64,000 bases of DNA, from the NCBI GenBank assembly GCA_963717195.1, contig CAVQVR010000001.1:62001-126000 (forward strand), written 5' to 3'. Made by a program: the position numbers and the translations under genes. Below the pieces are notes generated by a model. That model had not been told where the DNA came from, did not search any database, and saw nothing but the letters and a program-made list of their open reading frames with translations. Positions 18,139 to 27,496 of this stretch are shown piece after piece (positions within the stretch are counted from its first letter, which is position 1; each line of letters opens with the position of its first letter). Origin of the DNA: JACDAE01 sp963717195 (GTDB lineage Bacteria; Chloroflexota; Ktedonobacteria; Ktedonobacterales; Ktedonobacteraceae).

Positions 18139-18768
18139 TTAAGAAGCTGATGATTCTTGCTGCGGACGCCACTGTGAAGCAAGTGCGGTACGCAGCAGAG
18201 GACGAGCACGCTGGAAATATGTTTTCGCTGTCGCCTCTGGCATATTTAACGTTTTCCCAATCTCAGAAAAGCTTAACTGGCCTGCATAACGCAGCAATAC
18301 CACAGAGCGAAACTTCGGTGGCAACGCCTCAATTGCGCTACGCAACGCGCTTTGAAGATCATGTCGCTCCGCAATTTCTTCAGGAAGAGGACGCGTATCG
18401 GGCATAATCGCTAAAGGCGACAGATCATCCTCATCGTTAGCTGACTCCAACTCAGAGAAGTGGATAGCACGCTTGCGCCTCAATTCATCCAGACAACGAT
18501 TACGGGCAACCTGGAAAAGCCACGCCTTTAGTGGCTCTCCCGTCCGTAATGTTGGCATAGAAATATATAATTGCAGGAAGACCTGCTGCGAAACATCACA
18601 CGCCAGATCGTAATCGCCAAGACAATGACAGATAAAGTTGAACAGAGGAACATTATAGCGTTTTACCAGTGCCTCAAAAGCACGCTGATCACCAGCAAGC
18701 GTCTGCTGCACTAATGTACCATCAGAAATTTCGGGGGCCTGTATTTTTGTGCGTTCTCGTACTTGCAT
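18139..18768 (-). CDS. ECF-type RNA polymerase sigma factor
   Basis: 209 residues: region 2 (YDLACDVSQQVFLQLY, LKAWLFQVARNRCLDELRR) and region 4 with a helix-turn-helix (LSFSEIGKTLNMPEATAKTY), joined by an acidic linker. GAGGAT precedes the ATG. No zinc-finger anti-sigma gene follows; instead there is a small acidic protein. It would direct RNA polymerase to a small set of stress or envelope promoters, not identifiable here. Confidence 0.93.
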   Translation of the reverse strand: MQVRERTKIQAPEISDGTLVQQTLAGDQRAFEALVKRYNVPLFNFICHCLGDYDLACDVSQQVFLQLYISMPTLRTGEPLKAWLFQVARNRCLDELRRKRAIHFSELESANDEDDLSPLAIMPDTRPLPEEIAERHDLQSALRSAIEALPPKFRSVVLLRYAGQLSFSEIGKTLNMPEATAKTYFQRARPLLRTALASQWRPQQESSAS

Positions 18769-19154
18769 TGTTCACATCCTCGCTTTCTTTCGTCTCCCAT
18801 AGCATAAGTTTTTTAAGTAGAAATATCAAGTATTTTAGGGACTTATAAACTCTACTGTATCACACTCTAAGCTGAAACTAAACTATATTAAAGCGAGGCG
18901 GGTTCTTCTTAAGGAAGAGGTGATTCGATCTCTTATCTATTTCTTAGCTGTTTCTTATCTTCTTTTAATCTAAGAGGCTTGACGAAAGCGGGAATGTGCC
19001 CCAAAACTGGATGCTATGCCTGTAATACGTATCCAGTGGGACAAAGTGATACATCCTGCACACACCAAAAATTAAGGAAAAGAGACGCGTAAATCGTCCA
19101 GAGAAAGGATAAGCTTAAAGGTTTCTAAGCTCTTATTCAGCTTTATTTAAAATG
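18769..19154. other. Intergenic region (386 bp)
   Basis: Upstream of the sigma factor and downstream of acuCA, both on the minus strand, so it should contain the sigma-factor promoter. A weak ACTGGAT ... ATCCAGT pair lies near 19005-19036. Nothing else was recognised. Confidence 0.45.
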
Positions 19155-21131
19155 TTAGAAGCGTCCGAAGCTGGTGGGACTGAGCAGGCGATTGATAAAC
19201 TGGTTCGCCACGCGCTTATCGACACGGTTACCAATGCGAGCAAGCAGGATGTTGGCTGGTTCCATACTCACGTTGGGCTCGGTGGTGGGATATTCGACAA
19301 AGCCCTGTGTACCAAAAAGATGTGCAATCAACTGCCGATAGCGATACAGAGAAATACCAAGATCCTCAGCGTCCCAATGCCAGGACAGGCCAATAGCGAA
19401 GAAAATCATATCTTCCAACCCATCCAGTTCCAACGCAAAGGAGAGCATAGTGCGTGCAATACCAGAGCTACGCCAGTTCGTACTGACTTCAATCGCGACC
19501 TCGTAGAGGTTCTCGATCCCTTCCCACCATTCATCAGCAGGAGCAATCGTAACCTGCCCCACAATCCTCCCGGCAGATGTATGGGCCAGGGTCAATGCAC
19601 AATCTGAACTTTCCGCGATATCCAGCAACAACTGGTGCTCACGTTCAGGTAGGCGTGCAAAGGCATGCAAGCCGCTGTCAGCCGTGAGACGCTCCACCAA
19701 CGATGGAGGACAGAAGTCACGTAAGAGAATCGGGCCATTGCTCGTATCCAACCTTTTTGTGCGTGAAGGAGCCGCTCCCTTATTCATATGCAACAGATCA
19801 AAAAGATCTGACAGAGGCGAACGTTGACGGACGGTTGGAAATGCGTGACGCAGTGGCGAAGGGACGACCAGGTTACGCAATAGTGCCACGGCCTGTCTAT
19901 TCGTACGCGCAATCTCCCAGCGACGAGGCTGGGGAGGAAAATCACTTGAACGATCCATAAATGTGGTGGGAAAGTCTGATGGTGAAGCGACTTTTCCCAT
20001 CAACTCCTGAGCAACCTCTTCCTGCTCGTGCATGGCTATCCAGGCAGGACGCCAACGCTCAACCCACTCTTGTGGCAGAGACGCGGGTACATCCTGCTCC
20101 GACATCTCGGCCCACAACAGGCTCCACGCTCGCGGTACCACACGATACAGGTCATAACCACCACCACCCAGCGCAACCCAGCGTCCGCCACAAAAAGTAT
20201 GTACCAATTGATGCGCCAGTTTCATCTGAGCACGAATCCCGCGCATCGTCAGGCTTAAGTGAGTTAAAGGATCCCAGCTATGAGTATCACACCCATGTTG
20301 AGTTACAATAACATCAGGCGCAAAAAAGGTTATGACAGGTGAGAGCACAGCGTTCATCGACTCGATATACGAATCATCCTCGGTAAATGCCTCCAGAGGC
20401 AAATTCACCGCATAGCCACGACCACCCCGATTGCCAAGTTCGAGCACATCGCCAGTACCAGGGAAAAGATATCGTCCAGTCTCGTGTAATGAAATCGTCA
20501 TCACTCGTGGATCATCATAAAATGCACGCTGAACACCATCACCATGATGGGCATCGAAATCGATATAGAGCACCTTAGCTTCCGTTGAGCGCAGGATATG
20601 CGCAATAGCCACGGCAGCATCGTTATAAATACAGAAACCCGATGCACGCTCCGGCCAGGCATGATGCAGCCCACCAGCGGGATGAAATACATGGAGAGGA
20701 CGTTCCTCCTCACCCGCAAAGCTGCCCCCTTCAGGTAACCCCATCACCGCGCTTAATGCAATCAACGTACCACCCGCAATACGCGCCGTCGCCTCATGCA
20801 TACCGGGCAAGACAGGAGTATCACCATCACCAAAACCGTAGTGCATGGCAAGCTGCGCCAATTCATCTCTTTCATTCTCGCTGAGATTGCCATCTTTGAG
20901 CTTGCTCAAACGTTGAACAGCGGCAAGATAATCAGAAGTGTGAACCAGGCTCAACTCCTCGTCCGTAGCACTGCGTAACTTCAGGCGCGTATGCTCATTG
21001 TCAGCATGCCACAAGTGAGCACACTCCAGCAGATCTACCATTGCCTGCAAACGTTTAGGATTTAACGGGTGTTGGGACCCAAAATCATAGCTCAACTCTT
21101 CTGTTTCGAAAAGCAAGCGTGAACTAGGCAT
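19155..21131 (-). CDS. acuC: AcuC-type deacetylase fused to AcuA-type GNAT acetyltransferase
   Basis: About 658 residues. The first 330 are a class I histone-deacetylase-like domain of the AcuC type, with the His pair in GGLHHAWP, the zinc site DFDAHHGDGVQ and a Gly-rich GGGGYDLYR segment. After a linker, the last 190 residues match the AcuA acetyltransferase: LSWHWD, GISLYRYRQ and the end pattern EPNVSMEPANILLARIG. In Bacillus, separate AcuA and AcuC proteins acetylate and deacetylate acetyl-CoA synthetase; here both activities would sit on one chain. The ATG at 21131 is preferred over 21161 because it has GAAGGTGAG upstream and overlaps the acuB stop. All visible zinc ligands are present. 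Confidence 0.9.
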   Translation of the reverse strand: MPSSRLLFETEELSYDFGSQHPLNPKRLQAMVDLLECAHLWHADNEHTRLKLRSATDEELSLVHTSDYLAAVQRLSKLKDGNLSENERDELAQLAMHYGFGDGDTPVLPGMHEATARIAGGTLIALSAVMGLPEGGSFAGEEERPLHVFHPAGGLHHAWPERASGFCIYNDAAVAIAHILRSTEAKVLYIDFDAHHGDGVQRAFYDDPRVMTISLHETGRYLFPGTGDVLELGNRGGRGYAVNLPLEAFTEDDSYIESMNAVLSPVITFFAPDVIVTQHGCDTHSWDPLTHLSLTMRGIRAQMKLAHQLVHTFCGGRWVALGGGGYDLYRVVPRAWSLLWAEMSEQDVPASLPQEWVERWRPAWIAMHEQEEVAQELMGKVASPSDFPTTFMDRSSDFPPQPRRWEIARTNRQAVALLRNLVVPSPLRHAFPTVRQRSPLSDLFDLLHMNKGAAPSRTKRLDTSNGPILLRDFCPPSLVERLTADSGLHAFARLPEREHQLLLDIAESSDCALTLAHTSAGRIVGQVTIAPADEWWEGIENLYEVAIEVSTNWRSSGIARTMLSFALELDGLEDMIFFAIGLSWHWDAEDLGISLYRYRQLIAHLFGTQGFVEYPTTEPNVSMEPANILLARIGNRVDKRVANQFINRLLSPTSFGRF

Positions 21132-21864
21132 AATTCTCACCTTCTGCAAACGAGTTTCCAAAAGAAAATTGAATATTCTCAGCCTTAAAACGCATCAGCA
21201 AAGGCGTAGGGTTAATCGTTCCCAGCCGCAATGTAGCAACGCGAATCACACCATCGGAGTCAGGAGAAGCAATCACACTCCGTATATTCATATGTTGCTC
21301 GGAGGCCAGCATCAGAGCGCGTCCAAGGGTTGCGATATCCCCAGTCGGCAAAAGGATATCCAGTTGCATGCCTGGTTCCAGAGCCCCCATCACGCGAGCA
21401 AGTGCCAATAAGAGATCGCTGCGGGTGACCAGGCCGACCAGTAGAGCTCGATTCTCACCGTCCACGAGGCCATAATCCACCACCGGCAGATAATTTAGAT
21501 TACGGTCAACAAGCATCTGTGCGGCGGCTGCAATGCTGGTCGTCGGCGTCACACGCAGCGACGCACTATGCATCACTTCAACCACACACCGCTCCTGCCA
21601 CAGCTGTTGAGGATCGCCTGCCCCCTCTTGTTGTGCCAATGCCACCGCCAGGTCAATATCTTGTGCGGTGAGTAAGCCCTCCAACAAAAGAGCCTTTCCA
21701 GGTTTCTCGCTCTCCTGCTGTTGTAAAGCGACGCCATTCACCATCCGGGCAACAGGCAGATGGTGAAATCCGTGCTGACGTAACAGATTCGCAGCATGCG
21801 CCAGGGTATCGTCAGAGGTCACGGTTATCAGCTTCGTCGTCATAATATCACGTACAATCAGCAT
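21124..21864 (-). CDS. acuB: AcuB-like CBS-domain protein
   Basis: 246 residues: CBS motif 1 (IMTTKLITVTSDDTLAHAA), an insertion of about 30 residues, CBS motif 2 (VMHSASLRVTPTTSIAAAA) and an ACT-like C-terminus (MQLDILLPTGDIATLG). Bacillus AcuB has the same CBS-CBS-ACT order. Its stop overlaps the acuC start by 8 bases, so it is the first gene of a two-gene operon. CBS pairs usually bind adenine nucleotides, so AcuB may report energy state to the acetylation enzymes; this is inferred. Confidence 0.88.
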   Translation of the reverse strand: MLIVRDIMTTKLITVTSDDTLAHAANLLRQHGFHHLPVARMVNGVALQQQESEKPGKALLLEGLLTAQDIDLAVALAQQEGAGDPQQLWQERCVVEVMHSASLRVTPTTSIAAAAQMLVDRNLNYLPVVDYGLVDGENRALLVGLVTRSDLLLALARVMGALEPGMQLDILLPTGDIATLGRALMLASEQHMNIRSVIASPDSDGVIRVATLRLGTINPTPLLMRFKAENIQFSFGNSFAEGENYA

Positions 21865-22138
21865 ATGCTTGCTCCCGCAAAATGGTGCGTTTCACGTCGA
21901 TCTCTCTACTTTTATAATAGCATATTGTTCTCCGGAAACGGTCTTATTTGCTCACAAAGGGGTCTCAAAATGCGGGATCTGCTTGTGCTCTTCTTATCTT
22001 TATTTTCCGCAAAGATCAATTTCCTTGACACCATAAATTCCGTTAAGTATGCTAATGATCAAGATATATTCTAATGGCTATACGACATTTTAAGAAGAAG
22101 AGATTATGGAGAGAAGGGATGAAGCGGTACCATTTTGC

Positions 22139-23344
22139 TCATTTCGCGAGCTTTTCTGCCTTCTTCAGATCCTCTGCGTTATTCGTTACCGCATAATGCT
22201 TCATCAAAGCACTACAGAGGCTTTTCCTGAGCGTGGAAAGTTCAGGAAAATCCGCTGGTGCCTGTTCAAGAGCCAGTTCCATCAAAGAGATCGCATACTC
22301 TAAATCGGAGAGATCGTCACTATACGCATAGCGCGTTCTGAGAATATTTGCCAGGTTGTTGAGACTGTGAAGTGAAATAGCTGAACTAGCAGGGGCGAGG
22401 CTAAGCGCTTCTTCCAATAACGAGATGGCACGTTCGAGGTCGGCCAGATCCTTGCTATGTTCATAATGTTTGCCCAGCCCATAGGCTAAAAAGTTCAGAC
22501 GTGCGGGTCGGTCGACAGAGGCAAGGGGAGCCTGAGCAACATGGTGCTCCCAGAGAGAAATGGCAGCGTCCAGATCTTCCAGCTTCTCAGTACATTCATA
22601 ACGTGTCACTAACGCTTGACTGAGACGATCCAGATAGTCTGGCCGCTGAGGAGAATCAAGAGCCGTTTCCTGTAGCAAAATGCCCAGCACTTCAATCGCC
22701 CGTTCCTGGTCAGCAATATCCTCAGTAAGAGCGTAGCGCATCCTTAACCCATTATCGAGATTACTCAGGTGCATGGAACGATGCAGGGAATCTGCCGATG
22801 TGTTGGCAAGAATCTCTTCCCACGCTCGGATAGCACGATCCAGGTCGGCCATGTTTTTCGTACGGACAAAGCGTCCCAGGAGGCAGGAACACAGGTTATG
22901 CAGATGTTGCGGCAATTCAGGAGCATCCAGAGGCGTGTGTTCCGCAACCTGCCCATACACTTGAATAGCGCGGTCCTGGTCAGTTGCGTCCTCGGTATAC
23001 TCATAACGCATACTCAGTACATTCCCTAGATTATTCAAACATTGGACATAAGTAGAGGAACCGACCTCACACACAGAGAGTCCCACTTCTAACAGACGTG
23101 CTGCTTCATTTAAATCGGCCACATTCTGTGTACGTTCAAAACGTTCGTTCAACCCATAACTTAGCATATTCAGACAAAGAGGAAATTCCGGAGAAGCAGG
23201 TTCCATCTGATCGATTGCTTCCTGCCAGACCTCCACGGCTCGATTCAGCTGACCCAGATCGCCCGACTGCTGATACAGATAAAAATAGATGCCTCCTCCA
23301 GCAAACCCCAGTTCACGTTCCATATTTTCAAATAGGTCGCTCAT
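22139..23344 (-). CDS. Tetratricopeptide-repeat protein
   Basis: About 401 residues made almost entirely of repeated helical pairs of roughly 48 residues (for example DLDRAIRAWEEIL, DLERAISLLEEAL, DLEYAISLMELAL), in the style of TPRs that accompany CHAT or NB-ARC proteins. No catalytic domain is present. The ATG at 23344 is preferred over the GTG at 23359 because GGGGGGAAGAG lies just before it. It is expected to be a protein-binding scaffold; no partner is visible nearby. Confidence 0.85.
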   Translation of the reverse strand: MSDLFENMERELGFAGGGIYFYLYQQSGDLGQLNRAVEVWQEAIDQMEPASPEFPLCLNMLSYGLNERFERTQNVADLNEAARLLEVGLSVCEVGSSTYVQCLNNLGNVLSMRYEYTEDATDQDRAIQVYGQVAEHTPLDAPELPQHLHNLCSCLLGRFVRTKNMADLDRAIRAWEEILANTSADSLHRSMHLSNLDNGLRMRYALTEDIADQERAIEVLGILLQETALDSPQRPDYLDRLSQALVTRYECTEKLEDLDAAISLWEHHVAQAPLASVDRPARLNFLAYGLGKHYEHSKDLADLERAISLLEEALSLAPASSAISLHSLNNLANILRTRYAYSDDLSDLEYAISLMELALEQAPADFPELSTLRKSLCSALMKHYAVTNNAEDLKKAEKLAK

Positions 23345-23510
23345 ACTCTTCCCCCCCACAGGTTCTAAAAACCATCTACACCTTCTATTATACCATCAAC
23401 TCAAAATAATGAAATATGCATATAAAAATATATTGTCCTCTTATTTATGCTTTCTTAGCTTGTGGAGAAACACACATTTCGATATACTTGAGTCTAAGAG
23501 CTGCCTATTC

Positions 23511-24719
23511 CTACTGGGCCTCGCTTATGAGGCCCAGTTCAGTTTTCGTAGCATCGGGCACCAACAGTGGCAAAATGACTGAAAAAACGCTTCCGCTAGC
23601 GGGCACACTCTGAACCTCAATACGTCCGTTATGATGCTCCACGATCTGCTTGGAGATGTAAAGGCCCAGGCCAAAACCAACGCTGGAACCCGTCTGAACT
23701 TCGACACCGGGAACGCGATAGAAACGTTCAAAAACATGAGGGAGTACTTCAGAGGCAATACCAATACCGGAATCATGTACAGAGACTTTACACTCATCAT
23801 TGTCTCGCTCAACCATGACTCGAATTGGGACATCGGATACTGAGTATTTACGGGCATTCGACAGGAGATTAATAATGACCTGGCCTATGCGATCAACATC
23901 CACCTCGACTTCCACAGGCTCATCTGGAACATCCAGAGTTACAACAGGAGGAGGATTGGTACCTGCAACATACTCCTCAACCAGGTGCTGACACAACACG
24001 CTCATATCATAACGTACGCAATGCAGAGCAAATATCCCCATTTCAACGAATGAAATATTGAGCAAATCATTCACCAATACTTCCATACGGCGAATGGAGT
24101 TCTCCATATTTGCCAGGTACAGGGTCTCGGAGGATCCTGCGCGTTCGAGGCGTCTGCGCAAAAGTTGCGTCATACCTTTCAGGCTGGATAGGGGGGTCTT
24201 GAGCTCATGTGAGGCGATGCTAAGAAATTCATCTTTGGCCGCGTTTGCCTCCATCAGTTCGCGTGTACGTTCCTGGACAGTTTGCTCAAGAGACTTCGCA
24301 TGGGCTTCCAGAGTACGTTGCTGTTCGACAACCTGTTGACGAAGCTGATGCGTTTGAATAGCTCTGTGCAATGCAGCCACGAAGTAGTCGCGATCTATCG
24401 GCTTTTGAATAAAATCGTACGCGCCACCACGCAAGGCTTGAATAGCGAGGCCATGATCTCCATGACCGGTGATGAGCAATGTAGGTGTTGCAGACCGTAA
24501 TTCCTGCACCTTCGCCAATAGCGCCAACCCATCCATACCGGGCATCTTGATGTCACTTACAATAGCATCATACTCATGCTCTCGTATAAGATCGAGAGCA
24601 TCAAAAGCCGAATCAGATGTATCTACCTGCACTCCTGGCAAACGCAGTTTTATAGCCTGCGGGAGTGCCTGCAACAGAGCAGTATCGTCATCAACAATCA
24701 GAATATGTGCCTGCTTCAT
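23511..24719 (-). CDS. Receiver-histidine kinase hybrid (REC-HisKA-HATPase)
   Basis: 402 residues. The receiver is N-terminal (IVDDDTA, Asp in IVSDIKMPG, Lys in IQKPID). A coiled coil (about residues 125-165) joins it to HisKA (H-box SHELKTPLSS) and HATPase (NARKYS, DSGIGI, FGLGLYIS). It has no membrane segment. It is the third gene of an operon after a triple-PAS protein and another kinase (15-base gap), which suggests that the upstream kinase phosphorylates its receiver to control its own kinase part. Confidence 0.92.
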   Translation of the reverse strand: MKQAHILIVDDDTALLQALPQAIKLRLPGVQVDTSDSAFDALDLIREHEYDAIVSDIKMPGMDGLALLAKVQELRSATPTLLITGHGDHGLAIQALRGGAYDFIQKPIDRDYFVAALHRAIQTHQLRQQVVEQQRTLEAHAKSLEQTVQERTRELMEANAAKDEFLSIASHELKTPLSSLKGMTQLLRRRLERAGSSETLYLANMENSIRRMEVLVNDLLNISFVEMGIFALHCVRYDMSVLCQHLVEEYVAGTNPPPVVTLDVPDEPVEVEVDVDRIGQVIINLLSNARKYSVSDVPIRVMVERDNDECKVSVHDSGIGIASEVLPHVFERFYRVPGVEVQTGSSVGFGLGLYISKQIVEHHNGRIEVQSVPASGSVFSVILPLLVPDATKTELGLISEAQ

Positions 24720-24734
24720 AGCTTCACATCCACC

Positions 24735-25862
24735 TTATTCATCCATACTAAGTTGGATCAAAAAGCTTGCACCCGGTCGATTTTCAACCGTGATGGTACC
24801 CTGGTGCTCCTTAATGATGCCATAGGTAATGGAGAGTCCGAGGCCCGTTCCCGCACCCACCTCTTTTGTCGTAAAAAACGGATCAAAGATACGCTGCTCC
24901 AGTCCTGCCGGGATGCCTGGACCAGTATCACTTACACAGATATCTACTCGCTGTCCCACACGGGTGCATGTTATGGTGATGACCTTACGTGGCACATTGA
25001 CCATTGCATCGCGAGCATTGGTTAGAAGATTAATAAATACCTGCTCCAACTGAATAGCATTTCCGATCACGACTACATCTTCTGGCGGAAATTGGAGGTC
25101 AACTTCGATCTGGCGCAGACGTAGTTGCTCACGCATCAACGAAATGGCACGCACAATAACCTGATTGATCGCCACTGGCTCACGACTGACCGAGGCTGCC
25201 CGTCCAAAGGTACGTAGATGCGAAATAATTTCCGTTGCTTTACGCACCTGCTGCATAGCATTATAGAGTTCCTGCAAGACGCGTTCAGAATCGGTATCGG
25301 CCATTCCAAGTTCGATCAGGTCGATGGCGTTCCCGATAAAGAGGCCGATATTATTGAGAGGATTATTCAATTCATGCGCAACCCCGGTCGTCAACTCGCC
25401 CAGGGTAGCCAGCTTGCCTGCCTGCACCAGTTGCTCCTGTTTTTCGCGCAGTTCCTGTTCACGACGCTGCACCTCAGCCGTCGTCTCTTTCAGATCGCTC
25501 ATAATATGAATCATGGCTTTGCGGCTATTCTCCAGACGCAGATTCGACTGGTGGGAATCTTGCAGGATATGCATAAGTGCGCGACGCGAATTATCAAGGC
25601 GCTCCGTCTGTTTGCGCAACAGGCTGCGATCATGCTCATAATCAGCAAGGATATGGATCATTGCCTTGCGTTGATCATTCAGCTTATGATTGAAAGTATT
25701 CAAATCGCTGAGGATATGTACAAAAGCACGACGACGCTCTTCGCTCTTGCGCACGTGCAATTCCAACGCATTTTTCTGCTCCAACAGCAGTTGGTATTCT
25801 CGTTGGAGTTGCTCACGCGTCATCTCATCAAGAACCGAAGATTGTGAAAGAACTACGTTCAT
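24735..25862 (-). CDS. NtrB-like histidine kinase with four HIL/HIM coiled-coil repeats
   Basis: 375 residues. The N-terminal 150 are a long coiled coil holding four copies of a motif like RRAFVHILSD / RKAMIHILAD / RRALMHILQD / RKAMIHIMSD, about 26-29 residues apart. HisKA (H-box VAHELNNPLNN) and HATPase (NARDA, DTGPGIP, GTGLGLSIT) follow. No PAS or transmembrane sensor is present. The ATG overlaps the stop of the upstream triple-PAS gene (ATGA), so the two products are probably made together and may interact through the coiled coils. Confidence 0.92.
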   Translation of the reverse strand: MNVVLSQSSVLDEMTREQLQREYQLLLEQKNALELHVRKSEERRRAFVHILSDLNTFNHKLNDQRKAMIHILADYEHDRSLLRKQTERLDNSRRALMHILQDSHQSNLRLENSRKAMIHIMSDLKETTAEVQRREQELREKQEQLVQAGKLATLGELTTGVAHELNNPLNNIGLFIGNAIDLIELGMADTDSERVLQELYNAMQQVRKATEIISHLRTFGRAASVSREPVAINQVIVRAISLMREQLRLRQIEVDLQFPPEDVVVIGNAIQLEQVFINLLTNARDAMVNVPRKVITITCTRVGQRVDICVSDTGPGIPAGLEQRIFDPFFTTKEVGAGTGLGLSITYGIIKEHQGTITVENRPGASFLIQLSMDE

Positions 25863-27166
25863 CGACCCTGACCTCGGCTGACCTTGTCCAGTTCACGCTT
25901 GAGATTCTCAATCTCTTTCTCTAACGCGATCATCTTTAGCTCACGTCCAACCACCACCTCTTCGAATTTCTCCAGGTCCAGGATCTTTTCTTGCAGCTCG
26001 ATCTTCGACTCCTCTAGATCGCGCACCACTTTTTCATAGGCTCGCATGTCACGCAGAATACCAATGGCTCCAATTACCTTGCCATCCGTGTCACGCAATG
26101 CCGAGGCATTCAACGTCGTCGGGATGACTTCTCCCGAAGCACTTCGTGGATTGAGACGTGCGTTACGTGTTGCACCGCGTTCAATCACTTCTCGCAGCGC
26201 GGCCAGAAATTCGCGCGTCTCTTCTGGACTGATAAAGCGCGAGAGCGATTGTTCCAGCACTTCATCTGGGCGAAAACCGAGAAGTTCATAGACGGCATCA
26301 TTGGCCTGCAAAATTTTTCCTTCCAGGTCCGATACAAATACCGGGTCCGGCGCGTTCTTGATCAGGCTATCAGAATAGGCGAGAGCTTTATCTAGCTCGC
26401 GCATATCTCGCAAAATACCAATAGCTCCAATCACTTTCCCATCAGAGTCACGCAATGCCGAAGCATTCAGGCTGGTAGGAATGATTTCGCCTGAGGCGCT
26501 ACGTGGATTGAGGCGTGTATTGCGAATAACACCACGTTCGATCACCTCTCGTAGCGCGGCAGTGAACTCCCGCGTCTCCTCCGGACTGATAAAGCGCGAG
26601 AGCGACTGCTCCAGCACTTCGTCCGTGCGAAATCCCAACAACTCGTAGACTGCATCGTTGGCCGATAGTATCTTGCCTTCCAGGTCCGACACAAATACCG
26701 GGTCCGGCGCGTTCTTGATCAGGCTATCAGCATAGGCGAGAGCTTTATCTAGCTCGCGCATATCTCGCAAAATACCAATGGCTCCGATAACCTTGCCATC
26801 TGCATCACGCAACGCTGAAGCATTCAGGCTGGTAGGAATGATTTCGCCTGAGGCACTGCGCGGATTCAAACGAGCGTTACGCGTTGCGCCGCGTTCGATC
26901 ACCTCTCGTAGCGCGGCAGTGAACTCCCGCGTCTCCTCCGGACTGATAAAGCGTGAAAGCGACTGCTCCAGCACCTCATCCGTGCGGAATCCCAACAACT
27001 CGTAGACTGCATCGTTGGCCGATAGTATCTTGCCTTCCAGGTCCGACACAAATACCGGGTCCGGTGCATTTTTGATGATGATATCCGCATCAAGTGAGCC
27101 ATGTGATCTACCGTTAGTAGATTGCATACGCGCTGTCGTAGGAGTCGGCGCAACATCCTCTAGCAT
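25859..27166 (-). CDS. Triple-PAS sensor protein with C-terminal coiled coil, no kinase domain
   Basis: About 435 residues: a short N-terminus, three tandem PAS domains of 119 residues each (IKNAPDPVFVSDLEGKI at every start; FISPEETREF, NASALRD), then a coiled coil of about 50 residues. The DNA repeats with a period of exactly 357 bp and the copies are nearly identical, so the duplication is recent or kept uniform by gene conversion. The ATG at 27166 is chosen because GGAGG precedes it. There is no output domain; the kinase gene overlaps its stop codon. It is probably a separate sensor subunit of that kinase. Confidence 0.9.
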   Translation of the reverse strand: MLEDVAPTPTTARMQSTNGRSHGSLDADIIIKNAPDPVFVSDLEGKILSANDAVYELLGFRTDEVLEQSLSRFISPEETREFTAALREVIERGATRNARLNPRSASGEIIPTSLNASALRDADGKVIGAIGILRDMRELDKALAYADSLIKNAPDPVFVSDLEGKILSANDAVYELLGFRTDEVLEQSLSRFISPEETREFTAALREVIERGVIRNTRLNPRSASGEIIPTSLNASALRDSDGKVIGAIGILRDMRELDKALAYSDSLIKNAPDPVFVSDLEGKILQANDAVYELLGFRPDEVLEQSLSRFISPEETREFLAALREVIERGATRNARLNPRSASGEVIPTTLNASALRDTDGKVIGAIGILRDMRAYEKVVRDLEESKIELQEKILDLEKFEEVVVGRELKMIALEKEIENLKRELDKVSRGQGR

Positions 27167-27496
27167 GAAAAACCTCCACTTATATATCGAAATCAATGTA
27201 ACATCCCATCAATACCAGGATTGTATCGCTGAGCAATTGATATATAGGCAATACGACCAGCGTAACAGTCGGAAATAATTGTTTAACAGTGTAACAGAAA
27301 CGCCACGTAGAGCGCAAGAGTACGAAACTAATGTTATTGCAGAGTTTATAGGCAAGGATTATGGATCAACATGGGATTGAGCAGCTTTACTCTGCCAGCC
27401 GCCAGAGCCATTCTACAGGTCTGAATGCCTTGCGTATTGATGGTATCATGTGTAGAGAGGAGCACAAAAAACGCTCCATTGAGAAGGATAAATAAA
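27167..27496. other. Divergent intergenic region (330 bp)
   Basis: Lies between the triple-PAS operon and the VIT-type gene, so it should carry both promoters. No clear operator, hairpin or further gene was seen. Confidence 0.45.
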
